This document shows, piece after piece, positions 7,954-15,808 of a DNA stretch of 48,143 nucleotides; the stretch's first letter is position 1, and every line of letters begins with the position of its first letter. The notes beneath the pieces were generated by a model. The model made no database searches. It was given only the letters and a program-made list of their open reading frames with translations, and had not been told where the DNA came from. The DNA comes from Runella sp. GTDB taxonomy: Bacteria > Bacteroidota > Bacteroidia > Cytophagales > Spirosomataceae. The position numbers and the translations under genes are program-made. The stretch spans positions 1-48,143 of the forward strand of contig NZ_JAIXST010000051.1 of NCBI RefSeq assembly GCF_027484545.1, in the 5' to 3' direction.

Positions 7954-9486
7954 ATGTTCAAAAAATTCTTCCTCTTTTGCATAACGGCTACGGCCGGCAT
8001 TATCGCTTTGACTGGATTTAATCCGTCCAAAAGCACAAAAAGTGTTGCCACTTCCACAAAAAACGTCATCTTCATTCTGGCTGATGATCATCGTTATGAT
8101 GCGATGGGTTTTATGCAAAAATTTTCAGGCTTGCAAACGCCCAATCTGGATAAAATGGCCGCCACAGGAGCGCATATACAAAACGCTTTTGTGAGTACTG
8201 CTCTTTGTTCACCAAGTCGGGCCAGTATTTTGTCAGGGCAATACGCGCATACCCATCAGGTAGTTGATAATTTTGCTCCGCTTCCACCCAAGACCAAATT
8301 TTTTCCATCTTACCTCCAAAAAGCAGGGTATAAAACCGCTTTCTTGGGAAAATGGCACATGGGCAATGCCGATGATTCACCACAACCTGGCTTTGATTAT
8401 TGGCTGAGTTTTAAAGGACAGGGGCAGTACTACAACCCCACGTTCAACATCAATGGGAAACAGGTTGCCCACAAAGATGGCTATACGACCGACTTGCTGA
8501 CCGACTACGCCATTGAGTGGATGGGCAAACAGGATAAAAATAAACCCTTCTTTTTATACCTCTCTCACAAGGCCGTTCACGCAGATTTTCAACCAGCCAA
8601 ACGTCACGCGGGTGTGTACAAAGACATGCCGATTCAGTATCCCGCGTCCATGTATCTAACTAAAAGCGATACCAGCAAAATTTGGGGAACAAATACCAAA
8701 GACCCCGAAACAGGAGCGCTGAAAACCAACATGAAGGACATGCCTAACTGGGTGAAGCAACAGCGTTACAGTTGGCACGGAGTAGATTATTTGTACCATG
8801 GCAGCATCAGTTTTAATGATTTCTATCGCCAATATTGCGAGACACTTTTGGGTGTAGATGAAAGTGTAGGGCGAGTCATGAAATACCTCGAAGACAATGG
8901 GCTGGCAGAAAACACACTCGTTATTTACATGGGAGACAACGGCTTCAGTTTTGGCGAAAGAGGACTAATTGACAAACGCCATGCTTACGAAGAGTCGATG
9001 CGCGTGCCAATGTTGATCAGCTGTCCTTCGGTCATAAAACCCAAAACCAAGCTAACTAACGTCATTCAAAACATTGACATTGCGCCTACTATTCTGGCGT
9101 ATGCAGGAGTATCTACTCCCGCTCAAATGCAGGGAAAATCGTTTTTGCCTTTGTTGAAAGGCCAGAAAACAGAATGGAAAGACCGTGCTTTTTATGAGTA
9201 TTATTGGGAGTATGATTTCCCGCAAACACCGACGATGTTTGCCGTACGAACCAATCGTTACAAATACATTTTCAACCACGGGGTGTGGGATGCCAACGAA
9301 CTGTATGATTTACAGAATGATCCTCAGGAAGTAAATAATCTCATTAGAAGTCCTCAACATCAAACCATTGCCAAAGACCTGCGCGACCAAGTATGGGGGT
9401 GGTTAGAAAGTACCAACGGATTGCAAATACCGCTCAAGCGCATTCAGCAAAAGCGGAATGATCATTGGTATAAAGGTAATTATTGA
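7954..9486 (+). CDS. secreted S1-family sulfatase, second copy type
   Basis: 510 residues with an N-terminal hydrophobic segment (FFLFCITATAGIIALTGF) that fits a signal peptide or anchor. Core motifs are VIFILADDHRYD (Asp44/Asp45 metal ligands), CSPSR with Cys85 as formylglycine precursor, ILSGQYAH, GKWHMG and YMGDNGFSFGERG (second metal site). The C-terminal part has NELYDLQNDPQEVNNL, typical of heparan- or choline-type arylsulfatases. It is clearly a different subfamily from the neighbour at 6530, since sequence between the motifs differs, so this is a pair of complementary activities rather than a recent duplicate. The 83-nt gap contains only a weak hairpin (7902-7921), so co-transcription is plausible. 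Confidence 0.93.
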   Translation: MFKKFFLFCITATAGIIALTGFNPSKSTKSVATSTKNVIFILADDHRYDAMGFMQKFSGLQTPNLDKMAATGAHIQNAFVSTALCSPSRASILSGQYAHTHQVVDNFAPLPPKTKFFPSYLQKAGYKTAFLGKWHMGNADDSPQPGFDYWLSFKGQGQYYNPTFNINGKQVAHKDGYTTDLLTDYAIEWMGKQDKNKPFFLYLSHKAVHADFQPAKRHAGVYKDMPIQYPASMYLTKSDTSKIWGTNTKDPETGALKTNMKDMPNWVKQQRYSWHGVDYLYHGSISFNDFYRQYCETLLGVDESVGRVMKYLEDNGLAENTLVIYMGDNGFSFGERGLIDKRHAYEESMRVPMLISCPSVIKPKTKLTNVIQNIDIAPTILAYAGVSTPAQMQGKSFLPLLKGQKTEWKDRAFYEYYWEYDFPQTPTMFAVRTNRYKYIFNHGVWDANELYDLQNDPQEVNNLIRSPQHQTIAKDLRDQVWGWLESTNGLQIPLKRIQQKRNDHWYKGNY

Positions 9487-9526
9487 GATTCTGAAGTCCT
9501 TGGTGGTTCCTAAGGCTATTCTATTA

Positions 9527-9554
9527 GTTGCCACTGCCTAAAGGCAGTGGCAAC
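9527..9554. repeat. perfect 12-bp palindrome with TAAA loop
   Basis: GTTGCCACTGCC (9527-9538), loop TAAA, then its exact complement (9543-9554). It lies 40 nt after the second sulfatase and may act as its terminator, but the TAAA loop and GGCAGTGGCAAC arm match the RAYT-associated repeat family to the right. Confidence 0.85.
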
Positions 9555-9582
9555 TTGATTAGAAGAGGGCATCAATAAGGGG

Positions 9583-10057
9583 AGGGCTTTAGCCCTTTAC
9601 CCATGCTCAAAAGGGTATTTTGCCATGAATTCATCATACTCTTCCTGGAAGGTTTTCTTTGTATGATGTTCTTCCTGATTTGAGATATAGCGATTGACCA
9701 CCTCAAAATGCGATTGGCTTACCGAAACCGCAAAATACTCGTCTTGCCAACCAAATTTTTCGCTCCATTGCAGATTTCTATTTGCCCAAAACGATGATTC
9801 ACCCTTGATAAGATTCATTAAGGTGGCAATATTTTGGTCGGACGACATCGAAATAAGACAATGAAGATGCTCTTTCCAGCCGTTTACATTCAAGACATAG
9901 ATATTTTTGGTAGGTGCATAAAGCCGAATATGCTCACATATAGCTTCTTTATTGGCTTTGTTCATGAGCGGTTTGCGGTCTTTTGTTGCCCAAACTGCAT
10001 GAATCAATATTCTGGTAAAAGGCATTGTTTCGAGAACCATTAAAGGGCTAAAGCCCT
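9583..10057. mobile_element. RAYT cassette bounded by perfect 17-bp inverted repeats
   Basis: AGGGCTTTAGCCCTTTA at 9583-9599 is the exact reverse complement of 10041-10057. The left copy runs into the transposase stop codon and the right copy ends one base before its start codon. Each copy is itself a 5-bp hairpin with a 4-nt TTTA/TAAA loop. The 475-bp unit has no obvious target-site duplication. Confidence 0.75.
9597..10040 (-). CDS. REP-associated tyrosine transposase (Y1/IS200-like, RAYT)
   Basis: 147 residues (or 142 from an internal Met). The HUH motif is His58-Leu59-His60 in KEHLHCLI, and the catalytic tyrosine is Tyr118 in NRYISNQEEHH, with Gln122 as the usual helper. This is the Y1 transposase fold that cuts single-stranded DNA at hairpins. 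The gene is bracketed by a palindromic inverted repeat and lies beside a family of TAAA-loop palindromes, the arrangement typical of RAYT proteins and their REP elements. RAYTs are usually single-copy and domesticated rather than freely mobile. The gene begins immediately after one hairpin and its stop codon overlaps the other, so the repeats may also set its expression. It could alternatively be a minimal IS200 relative. Confidence 0.88.
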   Translation of the reverse strand: MVLETMPFTRILIHAVWATKDRKPLMNKANKEAICEHIRLYAPTKNIYVLNVNGWKEHLHCLISMSSDQNIATLMNLIKGESSFWANRNLQWSEKFGWQDEYFAVSVSQSHFEVVNRYISNQEEHHTKKTFQEEYDEFMAKYPFEHG

Positions 10058-10087
10058 ACATTTTGATGATTATATTTTTCTTGTCCC

Positions 10088-10200
10088 TGCCCTAAAGGAC
10101 AGGGCAATTAACTCTAAAGGACAGGGCAATTAACTCTAAAGGACAGGGCAACTAACCCTAAAGGGCAGGGCAACTAACCCTAAAGGGCAGTGTAATTAGC
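10088..10200. repeat. 22-bp tandem array of half-palindromes (REP-like)
   Basis: Five back-to-back units with period 22, starting at 10092, 10114, 10136, 10158 and 10180 (the last one base short). Each begins CTAAAGG, continues with a CAGGGCAA-type arm and ends with TTAACT or CTAACC. The first is preceded by CCCTGCC, so it completes a near-palindrome with a TAAA loop (one mismatch). Drift runs along the array: units 1-3 carry GGACAGGG, unit 4 GGGCAGGG, unit 5 GGGCAGTG. The array lies between the RAYT cassette and the cdaA stop codon. Confidence 0.85.
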
Positions 10201-10220
10201 TTAAATTTCCTGTGGGGACA

Positions 10221-11033
10221 TTACTTCTTTTTACTCGCCTTCCCTACCTCAAACAAATATTTTTTGAGGCGTTCTTCAACTTCAGAAGCAGAAATATTAC
10301 TGAAAATAGAGCCTTCAATGGCTAAGGAGATACGGCCTGTTTCTTCCGAAACGACGATTACAGCGGCATCGGTGACTTCACTCATGCCCAAGGCGGCACG
10401 GTGACGAAAACCCAGATTGCCAAAATCATCGCTGTCGGAGACGGGCAAAATACAACGGGCTGCTTTAATGCGCCCGTCAGCTACAATGACGCCCCCGTCG
10501 TTCATGGGGCTGTACTGATTAAAAAGTGAAAGAAAGAGGCGTTTGGAAAGGACACTGTCCACTTCTTCGCCTGTTTGAAGGTATTTATCTAATTCATCAT
10601 TCTTTTTCAGGACAAGCAGGCCACCCGTAAACTCCGACGACATGGCTCGTACGGCTTCAATAATAGGCTTGATTTCGTTGATTTTTTCGGTAGGTGTGGT
10701 TTGCCGAAAGAAACGTCCGAGCAGACGATTGTTGGCAAAAGCGGTAGATTTTCCGACAAATAACAGAAAACGACGAATCTCCTGTTGGAAGATAACAATG
10801 AGTGCAATGGCTCCTACCCCCATGAAATATTCGAGGATTTTGGTGAGCAACTCGAGCCCTATTGCTCTGACAATGAGATAAAAAAGATAAAGCAGCAGGT
10901 ATCCCGAAAACACGCGACTTGCCAGACTTCCCCGTACTAAATAATAAATCTGATACAACAAAAAGGCCACTAAAAGGATGTCCAACACGTCCACCCATTC
11001 GATGTCTAAAAAACCAATATGGAATACGAACAT
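10221..11033 (-). CDS. cdaA: membrane diadenylate cyclase
   Basis: Makes cyclic di-AMP from two ATP at the inner membrane. Three N-terminal hydrophobic segments (about 12-33, 38-58 and 65-85) precede a DAC (DisA_N) domain. The domain carries the DGG motif in MNDGGVIVADGR and the RHRAA motif in GNLGFRHRAALG, both at the ATP site; the family more often has DGA, so DGG is a conservative variant. Length 270 matches CdaA. The upstream side carries the CCGATAAAAATTAATAG leader motif, which ends two bases before the ATG. No glmM or cdaR partner is adjacent. c-di-AMP controls potassium and osmotic balance and cell wall homeostasis in related bacteria. Confidence 0.94.
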   Translation of the reverse strand: MFVFHIGFLDIEWVDVLDILLVAFLLYQIYYLVRGSLASRVFSGYLLLYLFYLIVRAIGLELLTKILEYFMGVGAIALIVIFQQEIRRFLLFVGKSTAFANNRLLGRFFRQTTPTEKINEIKPIIEAVRAMSSEFTGGLLVLKKNDELDKYLQTGEEVDSVLSKRLFLSLFNQYSPMNDGGVIVADGRIKAARCILPVSDSDDFGNLGFRHRAALGMSEVTDAAVIVVSEETGRISLAIEGSIFSNISASEVEERLKKYLFEVGKASKKK

Positions 11034-11034
11034 A

Positions 11035-11051
11035 CTATTAATTTTTATCGG
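11035..11051 (-). promoter_or_regulatory. recurrent 17-bp leader motif upstream of cdaA
   Basis: Reads CCGATAAAAATTAATAG on the gene strand, ending one base before the ATG context. It matches the uxuA and 41979-gene copies at most positions. A second CCGTTAACC word precedes it. Confidence 0.45.
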
Positions 11052-11078
11052 TTAACGGCACTGTTCCACTCAACAAGA

Positions 11079-11714
11079 TTACGACTCATCGACTTCTTTT
11101 TTGGCGTTGAAGTATCCCCGCACCACAGTAATGGTAGTAATCCCGAGAAAGAAAATGATAATGTATTGTACATAATTAATAATCCACGGAAATTTTTCGC
11201 CAAAATAATATCCCCCGCCCGTCAATCCAAAAATCCAAAGTGCTCCTCCCAATACGTTATACACCATAAAACCTACCCAACGCATTTTGACCAAACCTGC
11301 CAAAATCGGTGCGAAGGTGCGAACTACGGGTAAAAAACGGCTAATCACCAAGGTACGGCTGCCGTATTTATCAAAATACTTGCGCGTAGTTTCGATGTGT
11401 TGCTTCTTAAAAAACAGAGAATCAGGGCGGTTTTGAATACGATCACCAAAAAAACGACCCGTTAAGTAGCCCGTCAATGAACCCACAACTGCCGCCCCAA
11501 AAAGACACCCTAAGAGGAGAAGAATAGGTACATTCAAAATTTTTAAGGCACAAAACACTCCTGCCAAAAACACTAAGTAATCTCCCGGGAGGAAAAAGGC
11601 AAAAAACAGACCATTTTCGGCAAAAATGATGAGTGTTATCAGTACCAGTCCTCCCGTGCGGATAATTTCTTCGGAGTTAAGCAGGTATTGGAAAAAGTCA
11701 GCGATTGAATCCAT
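11079..11714 (-). CDS. DedA/VTT-family membrane protein
   Basis: 211 residues from the second Met, MDSIADFF; an ATG two codons earlier (11720) is possible. The membrane topology has hydrophobic segments around 18-45, 48-75, 135-160 and 170-200, and the family hallmarks FAENGLFFAFFLPGDYL (N-terminal re-entrant segment with F-x-PG), GRFFGDRI and SRFLPVVRTFAPILAG. DedA proteins are lipid-scramblase-like transporters of polyprenyl phosphates or phospholipids and affect envelope integrity. It ends 45 bp before the cdaA start in the same direction, so the two may be co-transcribed. The C-terminus is polar and lysine-rich (NAKKEVDES). Confidence 0.92.
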   Translation of the reverse strand: MDSIADFFQYLLNSEEIIRTGGLVLITLIIFAENGLFFAFFLPGDYLVFLAGVFCALKILNVPILLLLGCLFGAAVVGSLTGYLTGRFFGDRIQNRPDSLFFKKQHIETTRKYFDKYGSRTLVISRFLPVVRTFAPILAGLVKMRWVGFMVYNVLGGALWIFGLTGGGYYFGEKFPWIINYVQYIIIFFLGITTITVVRGYFNAKKEVDES

Positions 11715-11833
11715 GTTCAAAATTACATAACTTATACGTCACGGGAAAATTATAATAAGACTTTCCTTGAGGTCGTTTATGGGGATATAAACAACGGCTC
11801 AAAATATCAAGCCGAATAAAGATAAATTTAGGC

Positions 11834-13708
11834 CTACTCACTCAATTCTAACCAGCGCATTTCTTTCTCTTCCAGCTCGGCATTCAGGCGTTCAATTTCC
11901 TTTGCCCACTTGGTAATCTCTTCGTGTGACTCACTGCCCACATTCAATTTTTGGATAAAGCCCGCTTTTTTCACCTCCAATTTGGCCATATCGGCTTCTA
12001 AGTTTTCCAATTCCTTCTGCTCTTTAAAACTGAGTTTACGTTTTGAAGTTGCGACAGGAGTTGGTACAGTTGTGCTCGCAGGTATATTCTGAGCCGTAGA
12101 TTGCTTTCCATTTCCGGCATTGGATTCTTTATTTTCAGCCAAAAAATTGCGGTAGTCCGTATAGTTGCCCGGAAAGTCACGGATATGCCCATTGTCTTCA
12201 AACACAAACAAGTGATCCACCAGTCGGTCGAGGAAATAACGGTCGTGGGATACAATCAGCAAACAGCCGGGAAAATTCATTAAAAATTCTTCCAGTACAT
12301 TGAGTGTAGTAATGTCAAGGTCGTTGGTTGGCTCATCCAGAATCAGGAAGTTAGGCTCTTCCATCATTACGCGCAAAAGTTGCAGGCGACGTTTTTCACC
12401 CCCACTGAGTTTTTCGATGAGTGTTCCCTGTTTATGTGGAGGAAACAAAAAGGCCTGCAAATACTGAGAAGCCGTCACGGTTTGCCCCGTACCAAGTCGA
12501 ATCACTTCGGCTACGTCTTTCACCCAATCCACAACCCGTTGCCCGTCTCGGTATTGCAAATCACTTTGTTGGTAATACCCAAACTGCACCGTATCGCCGC
12601 GTACTACCTGACCGTTATCAGGACGAAGCTCACCCGTAATCATGTTGAGCAACGTAGATTTTCCTGCTCCATTTTTACCGACAATCCCGATTCGGTCGCC
12701 TTTTTTGAAGGTATAGAGAAAGTTATCAATGATGGTTTTATCCCCAAAACGCTTGCCCACGCTGTTCAATTCCACGATTTTACTTCCCAACCGCGTCATT
12801 TTGATATTCAACGCCATTTGGTTGTCGTACTTACGTTGTTGGGCCTTTTCCTTTGTATCTTCAAACGCATCGACCCGATACTTGGCTTTCGTTCCCCGCG
12901 CTTTGGGTTGGCGACGAATCCAATCCAACTCTTTGCGATACAGGTTGCGGGCTTTGTCTATTTCGGAAGCTTCGTTGGCTTCACGGTCGGCTTTCTTCTC
13001 CAGAAAATAGGCGTAATTGCCTTTGTAGGTAAAAAGCGTGCCATTGTCCAACTCCACAATGGTATTACAGACCGTATCCAAAAAATACCGGTCGTGGGTA
13101 ACGAGTAAAAGAGTCGTATTCTGAGTATTGAGGTAGTTTTCAAGCCATTCCACCATACTCAAATCCAAGTGGTTGGTCGGCTCATCCAAAATCACCAAAT
13201 CTGGGCTTTCGATAAGCACTTTCGCCAAAGCGACCCGCTTGCGCTGCCCACCTGACAGCGTGCCGATTTTCGCATCTACGTCGTAGAGCCCCAGTTTTCC
13301 CAAAATTTCTTTAACGCGGGCTTCAAAGTCCCATGCTTCGAGTGAATCAACCAATTCAATGGCGTTAGAAAGGGCATCATTATCGCCCGAAAGTAAAGCC
13401 CTTTCGTATTCCTTCACGGCAGCTGCTACGGGATTTTTTCCCGCAAAAAGCACCTCAATGATAGGAAGTTCATGGTCAAAATCAGGTGCTTGGTCCAAAT
13501 ACCCGACCCGAATTTCTTTTCGGGTACTCACGGTACCTTCATCGGGCGGAGTAAGCCCTGCCAAAATTGTCATCAGGGTTGTTTTTCCCGTACCGTTGGC
13601 TCCAATCAACGCGACTTTGTCGCCGCGACTCAACCCTAATGTGATGCCTTTAAACAACCATTTATCGCCAAAGGACTTGGATATATTCTCTGCTGAAAGA
13701 TAATTCAT
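11834..13708 (-). CDS. ABC-F ATPase, Uup-like
   Basis: 624 residues with two nucleotide-binding domains and no membrane segment. Domain 1 has Walker A GANGTGKTT (36-44) and signature LSGGQRKRV followed by DEPTNHLDL; domain 2 has GKNGAGKST, LSGGEKRRLQLL and DEPTNDLDI. The charged inter-domain linker (RKELDWIRRQPKARGTKAKY) is the P-site tRNA interaction motif region. A C-terminal charged coiled coil (about 560-624, FKEQKELENLEADMAKLEVKK) is the DNA-binding-type domain of Uup. ABC-F proteins act on the ribosome or, for Uup, in DNA recombination and precise transposon excision. The gene seems monocistronic. Confidence 0.93.
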   Translation of the reverse strand: MNYLSAENISKSFGDKWLFKGITLGLSRGDKVALIGANGTGKTTLMTILAGLTPPDEGTVSTRKEIRVGYLDQAPDFDHELPIIEVLFAGKNPVAAAVKEYERALLSGDNDALSNAIELVDSLEAWDFEARVKEILGKLGLYDVDAKIGTLSGGQRKRVALAKVLIESPDLVILDEPTNHLDLSMVEWLENYLNTQNTTLLLVTHDRYFLDTVCNTIVELDNGTLFTYKGNYAYFLEKKADREANEASEIDKARNLYRKELDWIRRQPKARGTKAKYRVDAFEDTKEKAQQRKYDNQMALNIKMTRLGSKIVELNSVGKRFGDKTIIDNFLYTFKKGDRIGIVGKNGAGKSTLLNMITGELRPDNGQVVRGDTVQFGYYQQSDLQYRDGQRVVDWVKDVAEVIRLGTGQTVTASQYLQAFLFPPHKQGTLIEKLSGGEKRRLQLLRVMMEEPNFLILDEPTNDLDITTLNVLEEFLMNFPGCLLIVSHDRYFLDRLVDHLFVFEDNGHIRDFPGNYTDYRNFLAENKESNAGNGKQSTAQNIPASTTVPTPVATSKRKLSFKEQKELENLEADMAKLEVKKAGFIQKLNVGSESHEEITKWAKEIERLNAELEEKEMRWLELSE

Positions 13709-13841
13709 ACCGCAAAGGTAGCGGTCTTTGCGGAAGGAGACGCTAAACTGCCGCCGAAAATGAAAGTAAACCCAAACTACAAGGGCAAATGGCAGCGTTT
13801 TTCTTGAAACGAAAAAGGTTTTTATTAAGAATTAATGAATG

Positions 13842-14114
13842 CTAAGGACAGTTACTTTTCTGAAACGCATCTCGTAAATTAATGTATGATTCGGCATCAT
13901 CGCATTTGTAATTAATATACTTATTGTAAGCTTCTATGACTTTTTGACAATTTGCCGCATTTGGACTGGCGGAGTAAATATTCTTTGCGGCATCTATGTC
14001 TGAGGATAATGTCTTACATTTTTCTTCTACATCTTCTTCATTACATCCATTAAACAGAAGAAATAGGCTGATGAGAAGCAAAAAATTCAAAATTCTGCTT
14101 TTTACGTTTTTCAT
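13842..14114 (-). CDS. small cysteine-containing lipoprotein
   Basis: 90 residues. A signal with LLISLFLLFNGC gives lipobox FNGC with Cys24 as lipidation site. The mature part has four more cysteines (in EKCKTL, ANCQKV, YKCDDA and the near-terminal SNCP) that could form two disulfides, and a helical SSDIDAAKNIYSASPNAANC region followed by IEAYNKYINYKC. No known family is recognised. It is likely a periplasmic or outer-membrane-anchored protein, and it is divergent from the beta-barrel gene on the right. Confidence 0.7.
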   Translation of the reverse strand: MKNVKSRILNFLLLISLFLLFNGCNEEDVEEKCKTLSSDIDAAKNIYSASPNAANCQKVIEAYNKYINYKCDDAESYINLRDAFQKSNCP

Positions 14115-14257
14115 TTCGATAGTTAGTTACGTGAAAGTTTTATTTGTCAGCACAAATTTCCACTTGAGCTTTCACTCATAAAATCGTTACTTCTAACTAT
14201 TTCCCGTTCCCTGCGTTCTGCGGAATTTTGACAAAACAAACGTTAAAACTCAGAATC

Positions 14258-15010
14258 ATGAAAAAGCAAGTTCTAATTTGGATGGGTAGTTTGCTGCTTT
14301 GCGGAGCCATGGCACAGGCACAATTATTGGTCAATCGCACTTTGGTGAAATTCAACGTATCGGGAGCGATCTTCAAAAATTACACGGCACAGTATGAGCG
14401 GATCATTTCCAAAAACAGCTCCATTACCTTTAGTGCAGGGGTGTCGCTCAATGCCCCGTTGCCCTTCAAACAAGCTTTAATGGACCGTTTCAGCGACAAT
14501 GTCGACGCTGTCCGTGCCATCAATACCACTCTTTTTACCAAATATGTGGGCACATTAGAGTATCGTTTTTATTTGGCAGGTCATGCACCAACGGGCTGGT
14601 ATCTCGCTCCTTTTGTGCGTTATATCAACATGACGATTGACCAAGATTACACGTATACGGATAAAAAGGGGGTTTTGCACCGTCCCAACCTCAAAGCGCA
14701 ATTCAACGCAGGAGGAGCGGGAGTTTTACTGGGTTATCAATGGATGTTTGGAAAACGGATTGGGCTTGATTTGTGGCTGTTGGGACCGTTTTACGGCACC
14801 AACGTCAAAGCCGATTTTGTGGGGAATGACCCCTTGTGGCAACAACTCACCGCCGAAGACATTCAAAACATTCGGCGCGATATTACGAGTACCAAACTGC
14901 CGGGTTATACAGCAGTGGATAAGATTAATCTGCCTACTATTGAAGCCGTTTTGGAAGGTCCTTATTATGGTGTTCGGGCGTTTGGACTAGCGCTGTCGTA
15001 TCGGTTTTAA
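14258..15010 (+). CDS. outer-membrane beta-barrel protein (DUF3575-like)
   Basis: 250 residues from ATG 14258, chosen over 14228 because it gives a standard signal peptide MKKQVLIWMGSLLLCGAMAQAQ. The mature protein has alternating amphipathic strands (TLVKFNVSGAIFKNYTAQYERI, GTLEYRFYLAG, GWYLAPFVRYI, GAGVLLGYQWMF) and ends with the terminal aromatic FGLALSYRF that targets the BAM machinery. A loop of about 40 polar residues (DPLWQQLTAEDIQNIRRDIT) lies before the last strands. It resembles DUF3575/outer-membrane protein beta-barrel families. Two hairpins follow the stop. Ligand or pore function cannot be assigned. Confidence 0.8.
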   Translation: MKKQVLIWMGSLLLCGAMAQAQLLVNRTLVKFNVSGAIFKNYTAQYERIISKNSSITFSAGVSLNAPLPFKQALMDRFSDNVDAVRAINTTLFTKYVGTLEYRFYLAGHAPTGWYLAPFVRYINMTIDQDYTYTDKKGVLHRPNLKAQFNAGGAGVLLGYQWMFGKRIGLDLWLLGPFYGTNVKADFVGNDPLWQQLTAEDIQNIRRDITSTKLPGYTAVDKINLPTIEAVLEGPYYGVRAFGLALSYRF

Positions 15011-15037
15011 CCTCATCCCCAACGGCAGCGGCCGACC

Positions 15038-15062
15038 GCCCTTCTCCTTTCTGGAGAAGGGC
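15038..15062. terminator. perfect 10-bp hairpin after the beta-barrel gene
   Basis: GCCCTTCTCC (15038-15047), loop TTTCT, complement at 15053-15062. It has no T tract on the plus strand; it resembles the common CCCTTCTCC-type intergenic palindrome. Confidence 0.7.
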
Positions 15063-15082
15063 TTAAAAGTACTTGCAAGTGA

Positions 15083-15114
15083 GGTGCGCGTTTGTGATGC
15101 GCACCATTTTTTAT
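15083..15114 (+). terminator. second terminator, stem plus T tract
   Basis: GGTGCGC (15083-15089) and GCGCACC (15099-15105) with a 9-nt loop, followed by ATTTTTTAT. Orientation fits termination of the plus-strand beta-barrel gene; the T tract overlaps the end of the response regulator gene. Confidence 0.75.
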
Positions 15115-15734
15115 ACAATTCCCTGTTCCTGCGCAAAATGCAACAGGCCAATTGGGGTATCAATTCCCGTTTTTCGAGCGATGTTGCGGCGGTGGGCATT
15201 GATGGTAAACTCACTTACGGTAAGTTGTTCGCTTATTTGTTTGGTAGTTTTTCCCTGTGCTATCAGTCGCACAATCTCAATCTCACGTGGCGTCAGTTGG
15301 TATTTATGCGTAAAATCATCCGAAAGAGATTCTGACGGAACGGTATTTTTTTGTATTTTGGGAAACCACGTTTGTCCCATTGCCACGGCCTGTACGACGG
15401 TTTTGAGATGAACAGCGGTAGAGGTTTTGAGTAAATACCCTTCTGCACCCAGCGCTTGGGCTTCTCTTATGAAATGGGGATGGTCATAACTCGTAAAGAC
15501 AATGACTTTTACGTTGGGAAAGTCTTTATGAATGATTTTCAATGCCGACAGGCCGTCTACTTTGGGCATATTCAAATCCAGCAGCAATAAATCTACCGAA
15601 TTTTTATGCAAATAATCAATCACTTGGTGACCATTACTCAACGGTGGTAAAACTTGAATATCAGGCAATTCACTCAATATCCTGAATAAACCGTCAAGTA
15701 ACAAGGGGTGATCGTCGGCTAAGAGTAAACGCAT
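15111..15734 (-). CDS. NarL/FixJ-type response regulator
   Basis: 207 residues from ATG 15734 (MRLLLADDHPLLLDG); a longer frame to 15776 adds 14 hydrophobic residues that do not belong to the family. The receiver domain has acidic pocket Asp7/Asp8, phosphoacceptor Asp53 (LLLLDLNMPK), the Thr/Ser switch in VIVFTSYD and the conserved Lys in YLLKTS. The C-terminal LuxR helix-turn-helix (about 140-200) includes LTPREIEIVRLIAQGKTTKQ, then SEFTINAHRRNI. It is a transcription factor acting as partner of the kinase encoded immediately upstream, whose stop is 74 nt before this start. The target genes are not identifiable from this window. Confidence 0.93.
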   Translation of the reverse strand: MRLLLADDHPLLLDGLFRILSELPDIQVLPPLSNGHQVIDYLHKNSVDLLLLDLNMPKVDGLSALKIIHKDFPNVKVIVFTSYDHPHFIREAQALGAEGYLLKTSTAVHLKTVVQAVAMGQTWFPKIQKNTVPSESLSDDFTHKYQLTPREIEIVRLIAQGKTTKQISEQLTVSEFTINAHRRNIARKTGIDTPIGLLHFAQEQGIV

Positions 15735-15808
15735 GGCAGTCAAAATGGTAAGTAGAACAATAAACAAATCTCGCACTCTCGATTTTACTGAAAAATCGTT
15801 AGTCCTAA

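Noticed and set aside
10088-10200. CRISPR array
   Set aside because: The 22-bp units abut each other with no spacers and there are no cas genes nearby.
12380-13108. 242-residue plus-strand open frame
   Set aside because: It lies wholly antisense to the ABC-F gene, has no domain or start context, and results from codon bias of that gene.
14228-14257. Upstream start for the beta-barrel gene
   Set aside because: The extra ten residues precede a perfect signal peptide and would bury it.
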